DNA of 64,000 bases, from the NCBI GenBank assembly GCA_943737045.1, contig CALSFV010000025.1, positions 1,048,501-1,112,500 of the forward strand, in the 5' to 3' direction. Within the stretch, counting starts at the first letter, position 1, and each line of letters begins with the position of its first letter. This document shows positions 13,481-25,319 of the stretch, piece after piece. A model generated the notes under the pieces. It made no database searches. It had not been told where the DNA came from and was given only the letters and a program-made list of their open reading frames with translations. The stretch is from Parapristionchus giblindavisi (Eukaryota; Nematoda; Chromadorea; Rhabditida; Diplogasteridae). The position numbers and the translations under genes are program-made.

Positions 13481-14267
13481 TTTTTAATTGCTGTTCAGAG
13501 GATGAAGAAGATGAAGAGAATTATGCCCTTGTATGGGACCTCAGCACGCCCAGACTTAGTGGCAACCATTCCCTCCTCTGTGCTTATTTTTTTATATTAC
13601 ATCTCACATTCTGTTGCAATACTCGATGCTTCAGAAAAGTTGGATTTCCACGGGAATGTAGGCACTTCTTCAGTTTCTGGCCACCCCTCCCCCTCAGAAC
13701 CCCCCCCCCCCCCCCCCGTCACTGGGAGGACGACCGCTCCATTCGATCGTAAAGATCGAAATGGGGCTTAGTGGAGGGATTGAGGGGGGGGGGGGGGTGA
13801 CCAGAAACCGAAGAAGTTCCGGAATGTGACCATCATGTACATAATTGTCAGGGCTGCAATATGTATACAATGTCATTTAAGGAGAAAAATCTGAAAATCG
13901 GACACGAAAAAACTTATTCAGAACAATATGATATTACTGTTCAGCTGTTTTTGTAAGTGTGCATGACATGTTATTCACCAATAAAAAGAAATAAAAGTCC
14001 TAGCTATCACGATTGAAAAGTTATGATTTTTTTTGTATTTTATGTGACATATGTGAGTCGGGTTTGAGCCTCAGGGCATTTTCACTATTACTTTCGTCGG
14101 TCCACCCCGGTATGTGTCTATGATGAAAGTATTGAGGGCCAGATCGAATGTCTTGGCGAATGTCCGGTAGGGGGATCAAAATGCTCAAGTCTTATGTGGT
14201 GTTACATTTTCAAAACGTGCGCACGGCGTGCATTTTTCTATGTGGGGTTACATTTTACACAGTAGCT
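13481..14267. other. Unassigned interval with opposed poly-C and poly-G tracts
   Basis: A run of about 19 C (13699-13717) and, about 70 bp on, a run of about 13 G (13786-13798), flanked by inverted sequence ('gccacccctccccc' versus 'gggggtgaccagaaac'; 'acgaccgctccattcgatcg' versus 'cgatcgaaatggggc'), so this is probably another small foldback. Confidence 0.6.
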
Positions 14268-14568
14268 TTTGTAGATAACTTATATAGCTCAAGCGGTTAT
14301 AGAAAGTGCGAGACATTGAGCCATGAAAGGTAACCATTAGTGAAAAGTGCATAGAGCATATGAAGACTTAATTGGATTTCACCGTACGCGGTGCGGTCAG
14401 CGTTGCGGTTGCGCACCACCCATGGAGATTCTTTTAAGCCCCGATCTTTCCAATTCGACTGTTTCCCTTGCCGTGATTCTATTTTTGATTCAATATCATT
14501 TCAAACTTTTGTTCTTCGTATCCCCTAGGGTGGATCCGAAAAATAAGGATTAATCACATTTTAAAATT

Positions 14569-15606
14569 ACCTTATGAGAGGAATCGCCAGAGGTTCGACC
14601 ACCCCCCGGACATGAGCTTGATTATAAGAGAGGAATCGCGAGAAAATCGACCGTTTCGGAGGGTCCGCGGACATAGAAAATTCGACCCCCTGAAAAATTC
14701 AGAATAAGTACTTTGAACGATGCTCTATCGAACTGCGTTTTCCGAATTTGCATATCTGCTCTCATTTTCGAGTAGCGGTAGGTCAAAGTTGGAAGGTACG
14801 GTTTTTTTGGCTCGAGTGTGCGTCAGAAAAATGATCATAACTCCGTTCAAAATAATGATAGACACTTTATCAAAAAAAGCATCGAAAGAGGAGATCTTGC
14901 GCAACATTTACCAGTTGATGACGTCATTTTTCGACCATGCGCCGGTGCTGGGCGGTCGGTTTTATGAAAAAGTGACGTAACTTTCTTAATCGGAAAAAGT
15001 GCACTTTTCTTCTATGCGCGTTTTGTTGCACCCATATGTGTCTAAAAATGACCCAAGTTTCAGAGGATTTCCGAAATGGAAAAAAAAGCGTTGATTTTAG
15101 TGACGCGACCTCGGCTTATTCCTTTATCAAGAAACAGCAAAGGAGCTAAAATGACTCAAAAACATCCGAAAAAACATTACGAGCTCAAAATACCCATATA
15201 TGACAGTTATATGAAACACAAAATCACCAAGTTCCGAAAAATTTGAAAAAAACCGTATTTTGCTTTTCCACGTGGAAACAACGTTTCAGTAATGTTAATT
15301 AATCTTTATAATATTTCTTATAATGTTTTTGAACATTTATATTTTTGGAAGTGAAGGCCTACCTGCTCTTAGAGCCGAGATATCCGCCATCGAAATTACA
15401 CGCGCGCGCCCCAACTCCGCGCGACTGCTCATCATCCGCTCTCTCACTCCCACACGCTCTTTCGTGAACAGACAGGGAGAGAAAAAAAGGAGAAGGGAGA
15501 CTAACATCTGACAACTACACGAAATGGAGATGTTAGAAAACTCTGAGCGAACAGAGTTGCATTTGAACAACAAAGAACGAGTGTGAGCCCCCCCCCCCAA
15601 ACCTTC

Positions 15607-15638
<32 letters not shown>

Positions 15639-17375
15639 TCAAGGAATGATGAAGTACAATGTCAAAAGATACATTTATTAGAGAAATCAGTCATAATTGA
15701 AAACAATTAACATTGAAATAACATATTACAAAGAGAAATGGATGACAAACGGATGTTTTAAGGATGTTTTTAGTTTAGTGATCGAATGAGACAGAGACAA
15801 ATTATATGTGTGGTGGATTAACAATAATTTATAGTAGATTCCTAGCAGTGCTAGGGGGATCCATAAATTGTTTTACTTGCGAGCGTTTTATACTTATGTG
15901 CGGGAAGAGCATTTCGCTTGCGCGCCCATCCGCCTCTATTACCCTTTGAGAAGAGATGTTTTTTTTTCATCGTACCAATCCTGATTGATCGTTGACCTGC
16001 CTTACTTCCATTCTTCAACATGGTTGTGGTTCCACTCATTGTGACACTACTTCTCCTGGGTGTCATTCCTGCTAGGAGAAGGATCCACGAACTTCTGTTC
16101 CAAGGGGCGGTGGGAGAGAGTGAGCCGACCGTTCGCGATGAAGAAAATGAACGTGAATGAAGAGATGAAGAGAGAAGAGATGTGTTGCCATAAAATGAAC
16201 GTTTTCCAGCTCAGAATGACTCAAAACAACTTGTTTCATCATTCTTAGCACGAAAAATGCCGTGGAACACGTTTTTTGTGTCTGTAAAAATCAGCAAAAG
16301 ATTTGGATCGAACCGGGGTTCGAACCCGCTCGGTGTTTTTAGAGTGGTACCTCTTTACCTCGACGTCTCGAATGATTTTGCTTATTTTATTTATTTATTT
16401 ATCGTAGTTCGCTCAGAGTTTTCTAACATCTCCATTTCGTGTAGTTGTCAGATGTTAGTCTCCCTTCTCCTTTTTTATCTCCCTGTCTGTTCACGAAAGA
16501 GCGTGTGGGAGTGAGAGAGCGGATGATGAGCAGTCGCGCGGAGTTGGGGCGCGTGCGTGTGATCTCGATGGCGGATATCTCGGCTCTAAGAGCAGGTAGG
16601 CCTTCACTTCCAAAAATATAAATGTTCAAAAACATTATAAGAAATATTATAAAGATTAATTATCATTACTGAAACGTTTTTTCCACGTGGAAAAGCAAAA
16701 TACGGTTTTTTTCAAATTTTTCGGAACTTGGTGATTTTGTGTTTCATATAACTGTCATATATGGGTATTTTGAGCTCGTAATGTTTTTTCGGATGTTTTT
16801 GAGTCATTTTAGCTCCTTTGCTGTTTCTTGATAAAGGAATAAGCCGAGGTCGCGTCACTAAATAAAGGAATAAGCCGAGGTCGCGTCACTAAAATCAACG
16901 CTTTTTTTTCCAATTCGGAAATCCTCTGAAACTTGGGTCATTTTTAGACACATATGGGTGCAACAAAACGCGCATAGAAGAAAAGTGCACTTTTTCCGAT
17001 TAGGAAAGTTACGTCACTTTTTCATAAAACCGACCTCCCAGCACCGGCGCATGGTCGAAAAATGACGTCATCAACTGGTAAATGTTGCGCAAGATCTCCT
17101 CTTTCGATGCTTTTTTTGAAAAAGTGTCTATCATTATTTTGAACGGAGTTATGATCATTTTTCTGACGCACACTCGAGCCAAAAAAACCGTACCTGCCAA
17201 CTTTGACCTACCGCTACTCGAAAATGAGAGCAGATATGCAAATTCGGAAAACGCAGTTCGATAGAGCATCGTTCAAAGTACTTATTCTGAATTTTTCAGG
17301 GGGTCGAATTTTCTATGTCCGCGGACCCTCCGAAACGGTCGATTTTCTCGCGATTCCTCTCTTATAATCAAGCTC
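14569..17375. mobile_element. Foldback element 3 (about 2.8 kb)
   Basis: Arms 14611-15550 and 16409-17374 are inverted copies almost 1 kb long, loop 15551-16408. The right arm has an extra 31-bp direct duplication at about 16860 ('aataaaggaataagccgagg...'). The loop holds a CT microsatellite (15609-15640) and a GGTTCGAACC word (16324). The sister copy 6 gives the uninterrupted sequence (about 23535-23560). No transposase-like frame is seen in the loop. Confidence 0.88.
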
Positions 17376-17672
17376 ACTATGGATTCATTTTTGCATTCTA
17401 ATAACTCATTTGAAAAGCCCAAGTTTCCATTAAAAACCTTTTCTGTTTATTTTTCCTTACTTTGAATTTTAGCATGTACTAGCTTTTTTAACGGACATTT
17501 CCAGGTCACCTATACTGACCGTCAAGTGAGCTATACTTAAAATACCAAGTTTGAATGAACATTTACTCCGTCTAAGTTCTAAAGAACAAGTGAGTAATAT
17601 TAATATTATTTTGAATAAGTACTTCTTGTTTGGTTCATACAGTACTTCTAAATCTCGCAAACATTTCAGACA

Positions 17673-17976
17673 ATGGCATTCCTTGCCGATCCTCTTATTT
17701 CTTCGATGCCACTCATTATTCAATTCTCTTCGATGCCATTTATTCATCGTCCTCTGATACTACAACGACATCGACCTGATGGTTTGCTCCCTCTATAATC
17801 ACTGATATTATTTTAAATAATTAGATTAATTTTAAATAATAAGATTAATTTTAAATAATAATAATTAATTAATTAATTTAATTTTAAATATTTTTTTGCA
17901 ATTTTCAGAAAATGAGTATAAATTGCGGATCAACGATGTCGACCCTGGCACGATCTCCAGAACGGGCCAGAAGTGA
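17673..17976 (+). pseudogene. Two-exon open frame of array copy 3 (58 codons)
   Basis: Exon 17673-17781 (MAFLADPLISSMPLIIQF...) is joined through a GTTTGC donor and TTTTCAG acceptor to 17909-17976 (ENEYKLRINDVDPGTISRTG) in phase 1, ending at TGA. Copy 6 keeps the equivalent frame. An upstream exon-like block (17499-17590) has stops in all frames and would be 5' UTR. Function unknown; it may be a decaying gene. Confidence 0.35.
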
Positions 17977-18067
17977 AGGATTTCAATGCTGTAAAGATCG
18001 CTTGATGTCCCATCGCGGATCTGTGATGAGCACAATTGCCGAATCGCGAATTATAGAACAGACCTAG
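17912..18067 (+). pseudogene. Last-exon open frame of array copy 3 (51 codons)
   Basis: Same start and stop as in copies 0 and 6, with substitutions but no indels. It overlaps, in another frame, the phase-matched frame described for 17673-17976. Confidence 0.3.
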
Positions 18068-19129
18068 ACATGGGTGACAAAAAATGACAACATAAAATAC
18101 TCCATGTATGTTCACTCGTACTTTTAAATTATTCTTAACACTATTTTCATTCTTTTTATTGCTTATTATTCATTTCAGATCGACAAACACGCGCACCAAC
18201 ACACTCATGACTACGTTATCTTCAGATGTATATTTTTCTCTTCATATACTTGTAAATATACTTATAATATATAAATACATTGTGATTAATATTAATAATT
18301 TGATTATAACACGGTAACCAAAGATTTCGAAAGCATACATTACACATTGCATGGACTACTCTTATGCACTTGATTGTTATAGAGTAGATACAGTAGTTTT
18401 CAGAAGTGTATATCAGAGCATACCAAAAAAATTATTTATTTGATGTGGAATATATTATTCAGTTTTTATTATTCAGTTTTTTTCGAGTACCAAGCATCCG
18501 CTCGATTTGGGAGTGATACCAATCGATTTCTCGTTCGAATAAAAGCAACTTATACCTAGATCATTTTTAATAGATTTATGCTCAATTTATTTTCATTTTT
18601 AAAATATTTTTAAATTTAAAAACATTTTCTTCATCAATTATTGATGGATTACTGATGGAATTATTGAGTGCTTATTTAACTTAAAATTACTTGGTGCTCT
18701 CGACAATTTTTTTGTCAAAATTTTTAGAATTTCTTTTGTGCTTTTTCAAGTACACATTCAAATTAAATTTTCGTTTGTCGACGACATTGAGGTTTAATTT
18801 ATTCGCTGTTGTGGTCGACGATTCCTTGCTGTAATCCAACAATACCGTAGGCTCATTACTTACGGAAGAACATGGGTTATTGTGTAAACTGTGAAGCCAA
18901 CCATGTTTCGATATCTTCTTTGTTATTAAACTTTTTTTTATACTTTTTTAAAATATTTTTTATACTTGTAAAGTTTTTTTTTTATTCTCTATGATTGCGA
19001 AAGGAATAGATTCTTTGCAATAAAATTATGCAATACATTCTGTTTTTTCTCGAATGTACTTAAATTTTGTGCATTTTTCCCTTTCAACAAAAAAAATGAA
19101 AAATACAACATCTTTAAAATTTATTCTTC

Positions 19130-21120
19130 ATTCATGCGGCTATAGAAAAAAATGCGAGACATTGAGCCATTACAGGTAACCATTAGTGAAAGGACAATGA
19201 GCATATCGTAGACTTCAGTGGAAAGCACTTTACGCGATGCGGTTAGCGTTGCGGTAGTGCACCATACGTGGATATCCCTTTAAGGTCCGTTCTTTCATCT
19301 TTCCCAATTCAACTGTTTGCATTGCGGCAATTCATTAACAGAAAGGAATAATTTCACTTTTAAAATTAACTTGTAAACTGACCATGGATTCCATTTTTTG
19401 TATTCTTAAAAATCATTTGACCATCCCTAGTTTCCTCTGAATCTCGTATCTTTTTATCCTGGCGTTGCTTCGAATTTAACAATTTACAAGATTTTTTAGC
19501 GGATATTTTCAGGTCACCTATACTGACCATTAACAATGATATACTTAAAATACACATGATGAATGAATAGTTACTATCTTTAAAGTAGAGAACACTAGAG
19601 ACATTTACCAAGTGAGTGGTATTACAATTGAATTCGGATACATTCTATTTTTAAGAAAGTTTAAATTCCAATTGTTTTTGAATAGAGATTTGTTGATAGA
19701 TGAGTTTCGACGGTTGTGAACTCGTAATTAAATTTTCAATAACTAACCCTATTTGTTGGATAATTATTCTCTGATATAGGACAGAGTATTTGAATTAAAG
19801 AAAAAAAATGGCAGAATCATTCCTCACTTTTTTTGCAGTGTTGTGCTTTTTGCGGTGATCGAGAAGAGAAAAAAGTCGAAAAGAAGAAAAGGAATGATTT
19901 TGCCATTTTTTTGCTTGGCAAGAATTGCAGAAATTTTCAAATACGCCGTCCTATATCTATTTATCTGCCTCCTGTCAGATTTCATGGACGACAAAGACGT
20001 AAGAGAAGTGATAACGAAGAAGTTCGCCATCAAGTAACTGGAATAATTGAGATTCACTACCGGAAATAGGAAAAGATGGTCTTCACATTCAATCGATATT
20101 CAAAAGAATTTCCTATGAAAGTATTGTTCACGAAATATATTTACGATCACGAAATGGTTTCGGATTCTCACACTGACTTATCGTCAAACGACCATTTCAG
20201 AAGGACTCCCCTCCCCGACATGATCCGCAATTTCGTTTTTTCGTCCTCGGGTGATGAAGTTCTCCCTCAAACTGATGGTTTGATCCTTTTATAATAGCAG
20301 AAATTTTTTTCAAAAAAAACAAAACAATTTTCAGAAAACTACTACTACACTACCTATCATCGATGTCAATGCCTCAACACTGGCACGATCACCAGAACGT
20401 GAAAGAAATGAAGGATACTGTAAAAATCGTAGAGAATGGTCCAAATTCGGTCGAGGATAATATCTTACAGTCTTCATTCCATTCTACAATCTTAGAATCG
20501 CCTTCTTCGTCCATGTATTCGAATTTTTATTATTATTTTTTCATTGTTATTATTTATTATTATTTTTATCATTTTTTCATTCCTTGTTATTCATCATGAC
20601 TACTGTAGCTTCCCTATTCTATAGATTTATGTCCTGCTCCTCAATAGGTTTTATTTTCTATTCATTATGCATCTATCATATATATTTTAACGATTATAAA
20701 ACACTATGTTGACAAACATGTTACATTACATATGATAAAGTATTTATTGCAATTGTATTAAATTGCTACAGTACTCCGAATATTTGATATATGATTAATA
20801 AACATAAAAATAATTCTTCTAATAAATTAGTCGACGAGTTAGATTCATATTCCATAAGAATAGAGTGTTCCGCATTTGTTTGGTGAGGCAAAACTAGCAA
20901 TCATACAGGTTTTTAAATTATTCGGAACACTATTTTCATTACTTTTTTATTACTTATTATTCATTTCAGATCGACAAACACGATTTGATTATCACACGAT
21001 AACCAAAGATTTCGTAAGCATACTGTACGCATTACATACCGTACACATTACATTGACTACTCTTATGCAGATAATTGTTATACGGTAGATACAGTAGTTA
21101 TCAGAAGTGTATATTTTTAT
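19130..21120 (+). repeat. Array unit, copy 4
   Basis: 5' block (19140-19440), 'aggtcacctatactgaccat' (19512) with a GTGAGTGGTATT donor, exons at 19979-20033, 20201-20277 and 20335 onward, the 'atgttgacaaacatgttaca' block (20706), and a shortened 'gatcgacaaacacg' block (20969). Confidence 0.8.
19984..20402 (+). CDS. Candidate small gene in array copy 4 (3 exons, 64 aa)
   Basis: Exons 19984-20033, 20201-20277 and 20335-20402 join in phase: MDDKDVREVITKKFAIK, then RTPLPDMIRNF...DEVLPQTD, then ENYYYTTYHRCQCLNTGTIT and TGA. The ATG arises because this copy has CATGG where copies 7 and 8 have CACGG. The final exon ends in GT-I-T-R-T-stop, aligned with GT-[IT]-SRTGQK-stop of copies 0, 3 and 6. I recognise no family. 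An exon-like block upstream (19510-19610) has stops and would be non-coding. Copies 7 and 8 have in-frame stops in the middle exon. Real gene or the least decayed pseudogene cannot be decided without transcripts. Confidence 0.35.
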
Positions 21121-21204
21121 CTTTCAACAAAAAAGAAATAGAAATACAACAAAGATCTTTAAAATTTGTTCTTTATTCGTTGACAAAAGTAAACAAATCG
21201 TAGC

Positions 21205-22230
21205 TTTCTAAATGAATTATATAGAACAAGCGGCTATAGAAAAAAGCGGGACATTGAGCCATGACAGGTAACCATTAGTGAAAGGACATCGTAGACTTCA
21301 GTGGTAAGCACTTTACGCGATGCGGTTAGCGTTGTGGTAGTGCACCATACGTGGATATCCCTTTAAGGTCCGTTCTCAAATCTTTCATGATTGAACAGTT
21401 TGCTCTGCAGCGATTATTTTATTGATTCGTAATCATTCAGACTATTTTTCTTCGTGTGCTTCCGCTTGCGTTGACCATATGAGTGAATCCGAAAACGAAT
21501 GAATAATCAAAATTTAGAAAATTATCTGATATTCAAGCTGACCTTGTATTCATTTTTTTATTCTAACAAACCGAGTAATTTCATAAGCCCTAATTTCCCC
21601 TCAACATAGTTTTGTCGTTACTAAGCATTTAAAAAATAAGATATTTTTAGGTCACCTAAATTGACCATCAAAAGAGTAATGCTTAAAACATTATTGAATG
21701 AAATTTTACTCTCTCTAAATTCTAAAGAACACTAGAGACATTTACCAGGTGAGTGATATTACAATTGAATTCACATTCATTTCATTTTTATTGTACATTT
21801 CTAATGTTTTCGAAAATACCGTCAAAAAACAAAAAAAAAGAGAAACGTTTTTGACAAAATTTTTTTAAAATTTAAAAAAACTCCACAAATTTCCCATTTT
21901 CAGCACACTGTTTCCTCAGCTGTCGATCCCGAGAATCGGAAGTTGTTATGCACGACGTTAAACTCCGATGCCGCAATACAGATATATCGTATGATACTGA
22001 GAAATCGGAATACATCTTGAGTTTGTCGTAACCCAACAGATCATGAAGACGCTCACAGATTCTCCCGTTGACATTGCAAACTTCCATGCGACTATGACGA
22101 AAACCTACCTCGCTCACACATTTTTCGACCTATTTTATTTTATCGAAACCTTTTGTATAAAGCCCTTTGTTCTATCTATTATAGGTAAACTTGTTCTATC
22201 ACACTGCATTACTACAAATAGCTGAAGAAT
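21205..22230 (+). repeat. Array unit, copy 5 (divergent)
   Basis: 5' block (21225-21400), 'aggtcacctaaattgaccatc' (21650) with a GTGAGTGATATT donor, then a different next exon after TTTTCAG (21903, 'cacactgtttcctcagctgtc'). It is the direct-orientation relative of the inverted unit at 9130-10914. Confidence 0.75.
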
Positions 22231-23100
22231 TTAGATATTGATTGAATTCCCTATCCACCGACCCAAATGTGGACAGTATCTTACCATTTGAAAGCATTTT
22301 GAAAAAAATATGAAGTATGAAAAAGTGCTAAGGCTTTTGGCACACCCTAATAAAATTGTCCGATTATTATAAAATTTTCAGCTTTGTGGATCAATTATAC
22401 CATACCTGACGACAAATATCATAGATTTTCTTCCTGAATACATTGTAAAATCAGGAAAATGATGCAATTTGTTGTATTATTTTGTGTCCAAGCACAAAAA
22501 AACACTAAAAACACAGCTCTGATACCAATGTGAAATGGATAATAGCCAAAAATTTTCAGTATTTGGAATAATTGTGAAAGAAATATAACTGATTCTGTTT
22601 TTTGAAAAGCATTGAAAATTTGAAATTTTTCCGAATAATCTCCGACTTGTGTCGTTTTCTCTTATTTTGACTGTATTGGTTGAGGATAGAGATTCTTATT
22701 CAATTGAAAGGGACTGGAACCTCTGCCGACGGTCTACACTCTCTCGTTGTTAGAGAACAGAGACATAGTGTGTGCAATGAATAGGTCATTGAGAAAAGTT
22801 TCTATCAGAGGCGGTGGAATGAGAAATTGCTGAAATTTCCCCATGACCCTGAGTTGCTCTTACTCGTTTTGTTAGTGCTGAAAGGATAAATATATTATAT
22901 TGTATTGTTTGTAAGCAATTTAAATTTTTAGTCGATAAAATCACTCATGGAATATGTAGATATTTTGCAATATAATTATGCAATACAGTCCTATTTTTTT
23001 CTAATTTACTTTAATTATCTCTTACAACAAAACAACAAACATATTGTCTCTTGAAAATTTTATCTTCAATTGTTGATTTTAATAGATTTATGAACTTAAA
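22231..23100. other. Unassigned interval between array units 5 and 6
   Basis: AT-rich sequence with a decayed TTAA-type MITE (about 22700-22825, 'ctctctcgttgttagagaac'). No gene. Confidence 0.5.
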
Positions 23101-23284
23101 AGTTAACAAATCGTAGCTTTTACATATAAATTATATGGCTCAAGCGGTTATAGAAAGTGCGAGACATTGAGCCATGAAAGGTAACCATTAGTGAAAAGTG
23201 CATAGAGCATATAGAAGACTTAATTGGATTTCACCGTACGCGGTGCGGTCAGCGTTGAGGTTGCGCACCACCCATGGAGATTCT

Positions 23285-23407
23285 TTTAAAGCGATACCCC
23301 AAGCTAATTTGAAACTCCCCGCTCTGGCCACACTCTCTCGCTTTCTTTGTCTACGAGAGAGTATTGCCAATGCGGAGAGTAAAATTAGCTTGGGGTGTGC
23401 CTTTAAG
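23285..23407. mobile_element. TTAA MITE inserted in array copy 6 (empty site in copy 3)
   Basis: Copy 3 reads 'ggagattcttttaagccccg' (14424-14443). Copy 6 reads the same but interrupted by 'agcgataccccaagct...agcttggggtgtgcct' flanked by TTAA on both sides. This shows insertion with TTAA target duplication. Confidence 0.9.
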
Positions 23408-23817
23408 CCCCGATCTTTCCAATTCGACTGTGCCGTGATTCTATTTTTGATTCAATATCATTTCAAACTTTTGTTCTTCGTATCCCCGAGGGTGCATCCG
23501 AAAAATAAGGAATAATCACATTTTAAAATTACTTTATATATTCAATCTCATAATGGATTCATTTTTGCATTCTAATAACTCATTTGACCAGCCCTTACTT
23601 CGAATTTAAGCATGGACTACCTTTTTCTTTAAACTGGATATTTCCAGGTCACCTATACTGACCGTCAAAGTTCAATACATAAAATACGCAGTTTGAATGA
23701 ACATTTACTCCATCTAAACTCTAAAGAACAAGTGAGCAATATTACTAGTATTTTGAATAAGTACATCTTCTTGTTTTGTTCATTCAGTATTTCTAAATCT
23801 CGCAAACATTTCAGACA

Positions 23818-24114
23818 ATGTTACGACTCGTCAATTCTCTTATCTCTTCACTTATTGATCGTCCTCTGATACTACAACTACCTCGACCTGATGGTTTGCT
23901 CCCTCTATAATTTCTGAGATTATTTTAACTTACAATTTACAGAAAATTTTAAATTAAATTAATTTTAAATAATTAGATTAATTTTAAAAAATAATGACTT
24001 AATTAATTTTAATTAAATTTAATTTTAAATTAAAGAAAATTTTCAGAAAATGAGTATAAATTGCGGATCAACGATGTCGACAATGGCACGACCTCCAGAA
24101 CGGTCCAGAAGTGA
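23818..24114 (+). pseudogene. Two-exon open frame of array copy 6 (47 codons)
   Basis: Exon 23818-23893 (MLRLVNSLISSLIDRPLILQ...) joins 24047-24114 (ENEYKLRINDVDNGTTSRTV) in phase 1 with TGA stop, parallel to copy 3. Downstream, the same copy retains a stretch GDYLNWLQNHELHVIEVCE (about 24210-24270) in the continuing phase, absent from copies 0 and 3, which supports decay from a longer last exon. Confidence 0.35.
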
Positions 24115-24205
24115 AGGATTTCAATGCTGTAAAGATCGCTTCTTGTCCCATCGCAGATCTGTGACAAACACAATTGACGAATCGCGAATGATAGAACGGA
24201 CCTAG
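24050..24205 (+). pseudogene. Last-exon open frame of array copy 6 (51 codons)
   Basis: Same 51-codon ATG-TAG frame as copies 0 and 3. Confidence 0.3.
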
Positions 24206-25319
24206 ACATTGGTGACTATCTAAACTGGCTGCAAAATCATGAGCTTCACGTCATCGAAGTCTGCGAAGTCCAAGAATAACATACTCTATGTATGTTCACT
24301 CGTACTTTTAAATTATTCTTAACATTATTTTCATTTCTTTTTATTACTAATTATTCATTTCAGATGGTCAAACTCGCGCACCAACACACTCACACACACT
24401 ACGGTATCTTCAGATGTATATTTTTTTCCTCTTCATATACTTGTAAATATACTTATAATATATAAATACATTGTGATTAATATTAATGACTTGATTATAA
24501 CACGATAACCAAAGTTTTCGAAAGCATACAGTAAACATTGCATTGACTACTCTTATGCACATAATTGTTATACGGTAGATACAGTAGTTTTCAGAAGTGT
24601 ATATGAGAGCGTGTTTGAAGGAATTGAAATCCTGACCGGGGGGCATACCTCATTGCCATCTGAGAAAGATTGATTTTGGGTCTGAAGGTAAATTTAAGAA
24701 AAAAATGTTCGGTAGGTCAATAAATAATTCGGCTGCCAAGACTTGGGAGTGATACCAATTGATTTTTCGTTCGAAAACAGGTAACTTACACGTGGACCAT
24801 TTTTTAATTGATTGATTCTTGCTCAATTTGTTTTCGTTTTTTTTTAAATTTTTATATCTAAAAATACATTTTCTTGATCTTGATCAAGTGAAAATTTTAA
24901 AGTTAAAAAAAACAAATCGTCAAATATATTAGGTTATATCATAGGTCTTTGTGCTTTTTGAAGTACACATTCCCATTAAATTTCGTTTGTCAACATTGAG
25001 GTTTAATTTATTCCCTGTTGTGGTCGACGATTCCTTGCTGTATTCCAACCATACCGTAGGTTCATTACTTACGGTAGAACATGAAGGCTAACCAAGTTTC
25101 CTCGATAGTTTCTCTTTTCTCTTAAACTTTTTATATTTTAATTTTTTTTTATTTTTAATTTCTCTATGATCGTGCATGGAATAGATGCTTTGTAATAAAA
25201 ATATACAATGCATTCCGTTTTTCTCTCGAATTTACGTAAATTTTGTACATTTTTCTCATTCAACAAAAAAAGAAAATACCAACAAAGATCTTTAAAATTT
25301 GTTCTTTATTCGTTGATAA

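Larger units (their letters stand above)
14268..18880 (+). repeat. Array unit, copy 3 (interrupted by a 2.8 kb foldback)
   Basis: The 5' block 14268-14568 continues after the insertion at 17376 ('atggattcatttttgcattc'), then 'aggtcacctatactgaccgtc' at 17502 with a GTGAGTAATATT donor, two coding-like exons, the 'gatcgacaaacacgcgcacc' block (18180) and the 'gtggtcgacgattccttgct' block (18815). Without the insertion it is about 1.8 kb, like copy 6. Confidence 0.8.
23100..25090 (+). repeat. Array unit, copy 6
   Basis: Most complete unit of the copy 0/3/6 type: 5' block (23130-23560, with a MITE at 23285-23407), 'aggtcacctatactgaccgtc' (23645), two coding-like exons, and the 'gtggtcgacgattccttgct' block (25020). 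Confidence 0.8.

Noticed and set aside
16255..16345. Possible tRNA around 'ggggttcgaaccc'
   Set aside because: The B-box word is a palindrome and no A box or cloverleaf could be placed on either strand.
14720..17269. Identical open frames on both strands (MLYRTAFSEF...) suggesting a conserved protein
   Set aside because: They are the two arms of the foldback element; identity follows from the palindrome, and no splice or start context supports coding.
19833..20069. Lysine-rich open frames (REEKKVEKKKRN...) spanning the copy 4 exon
   Set aside because: They read through intron-like A-rich sequence and the splice junctions of sister copies.
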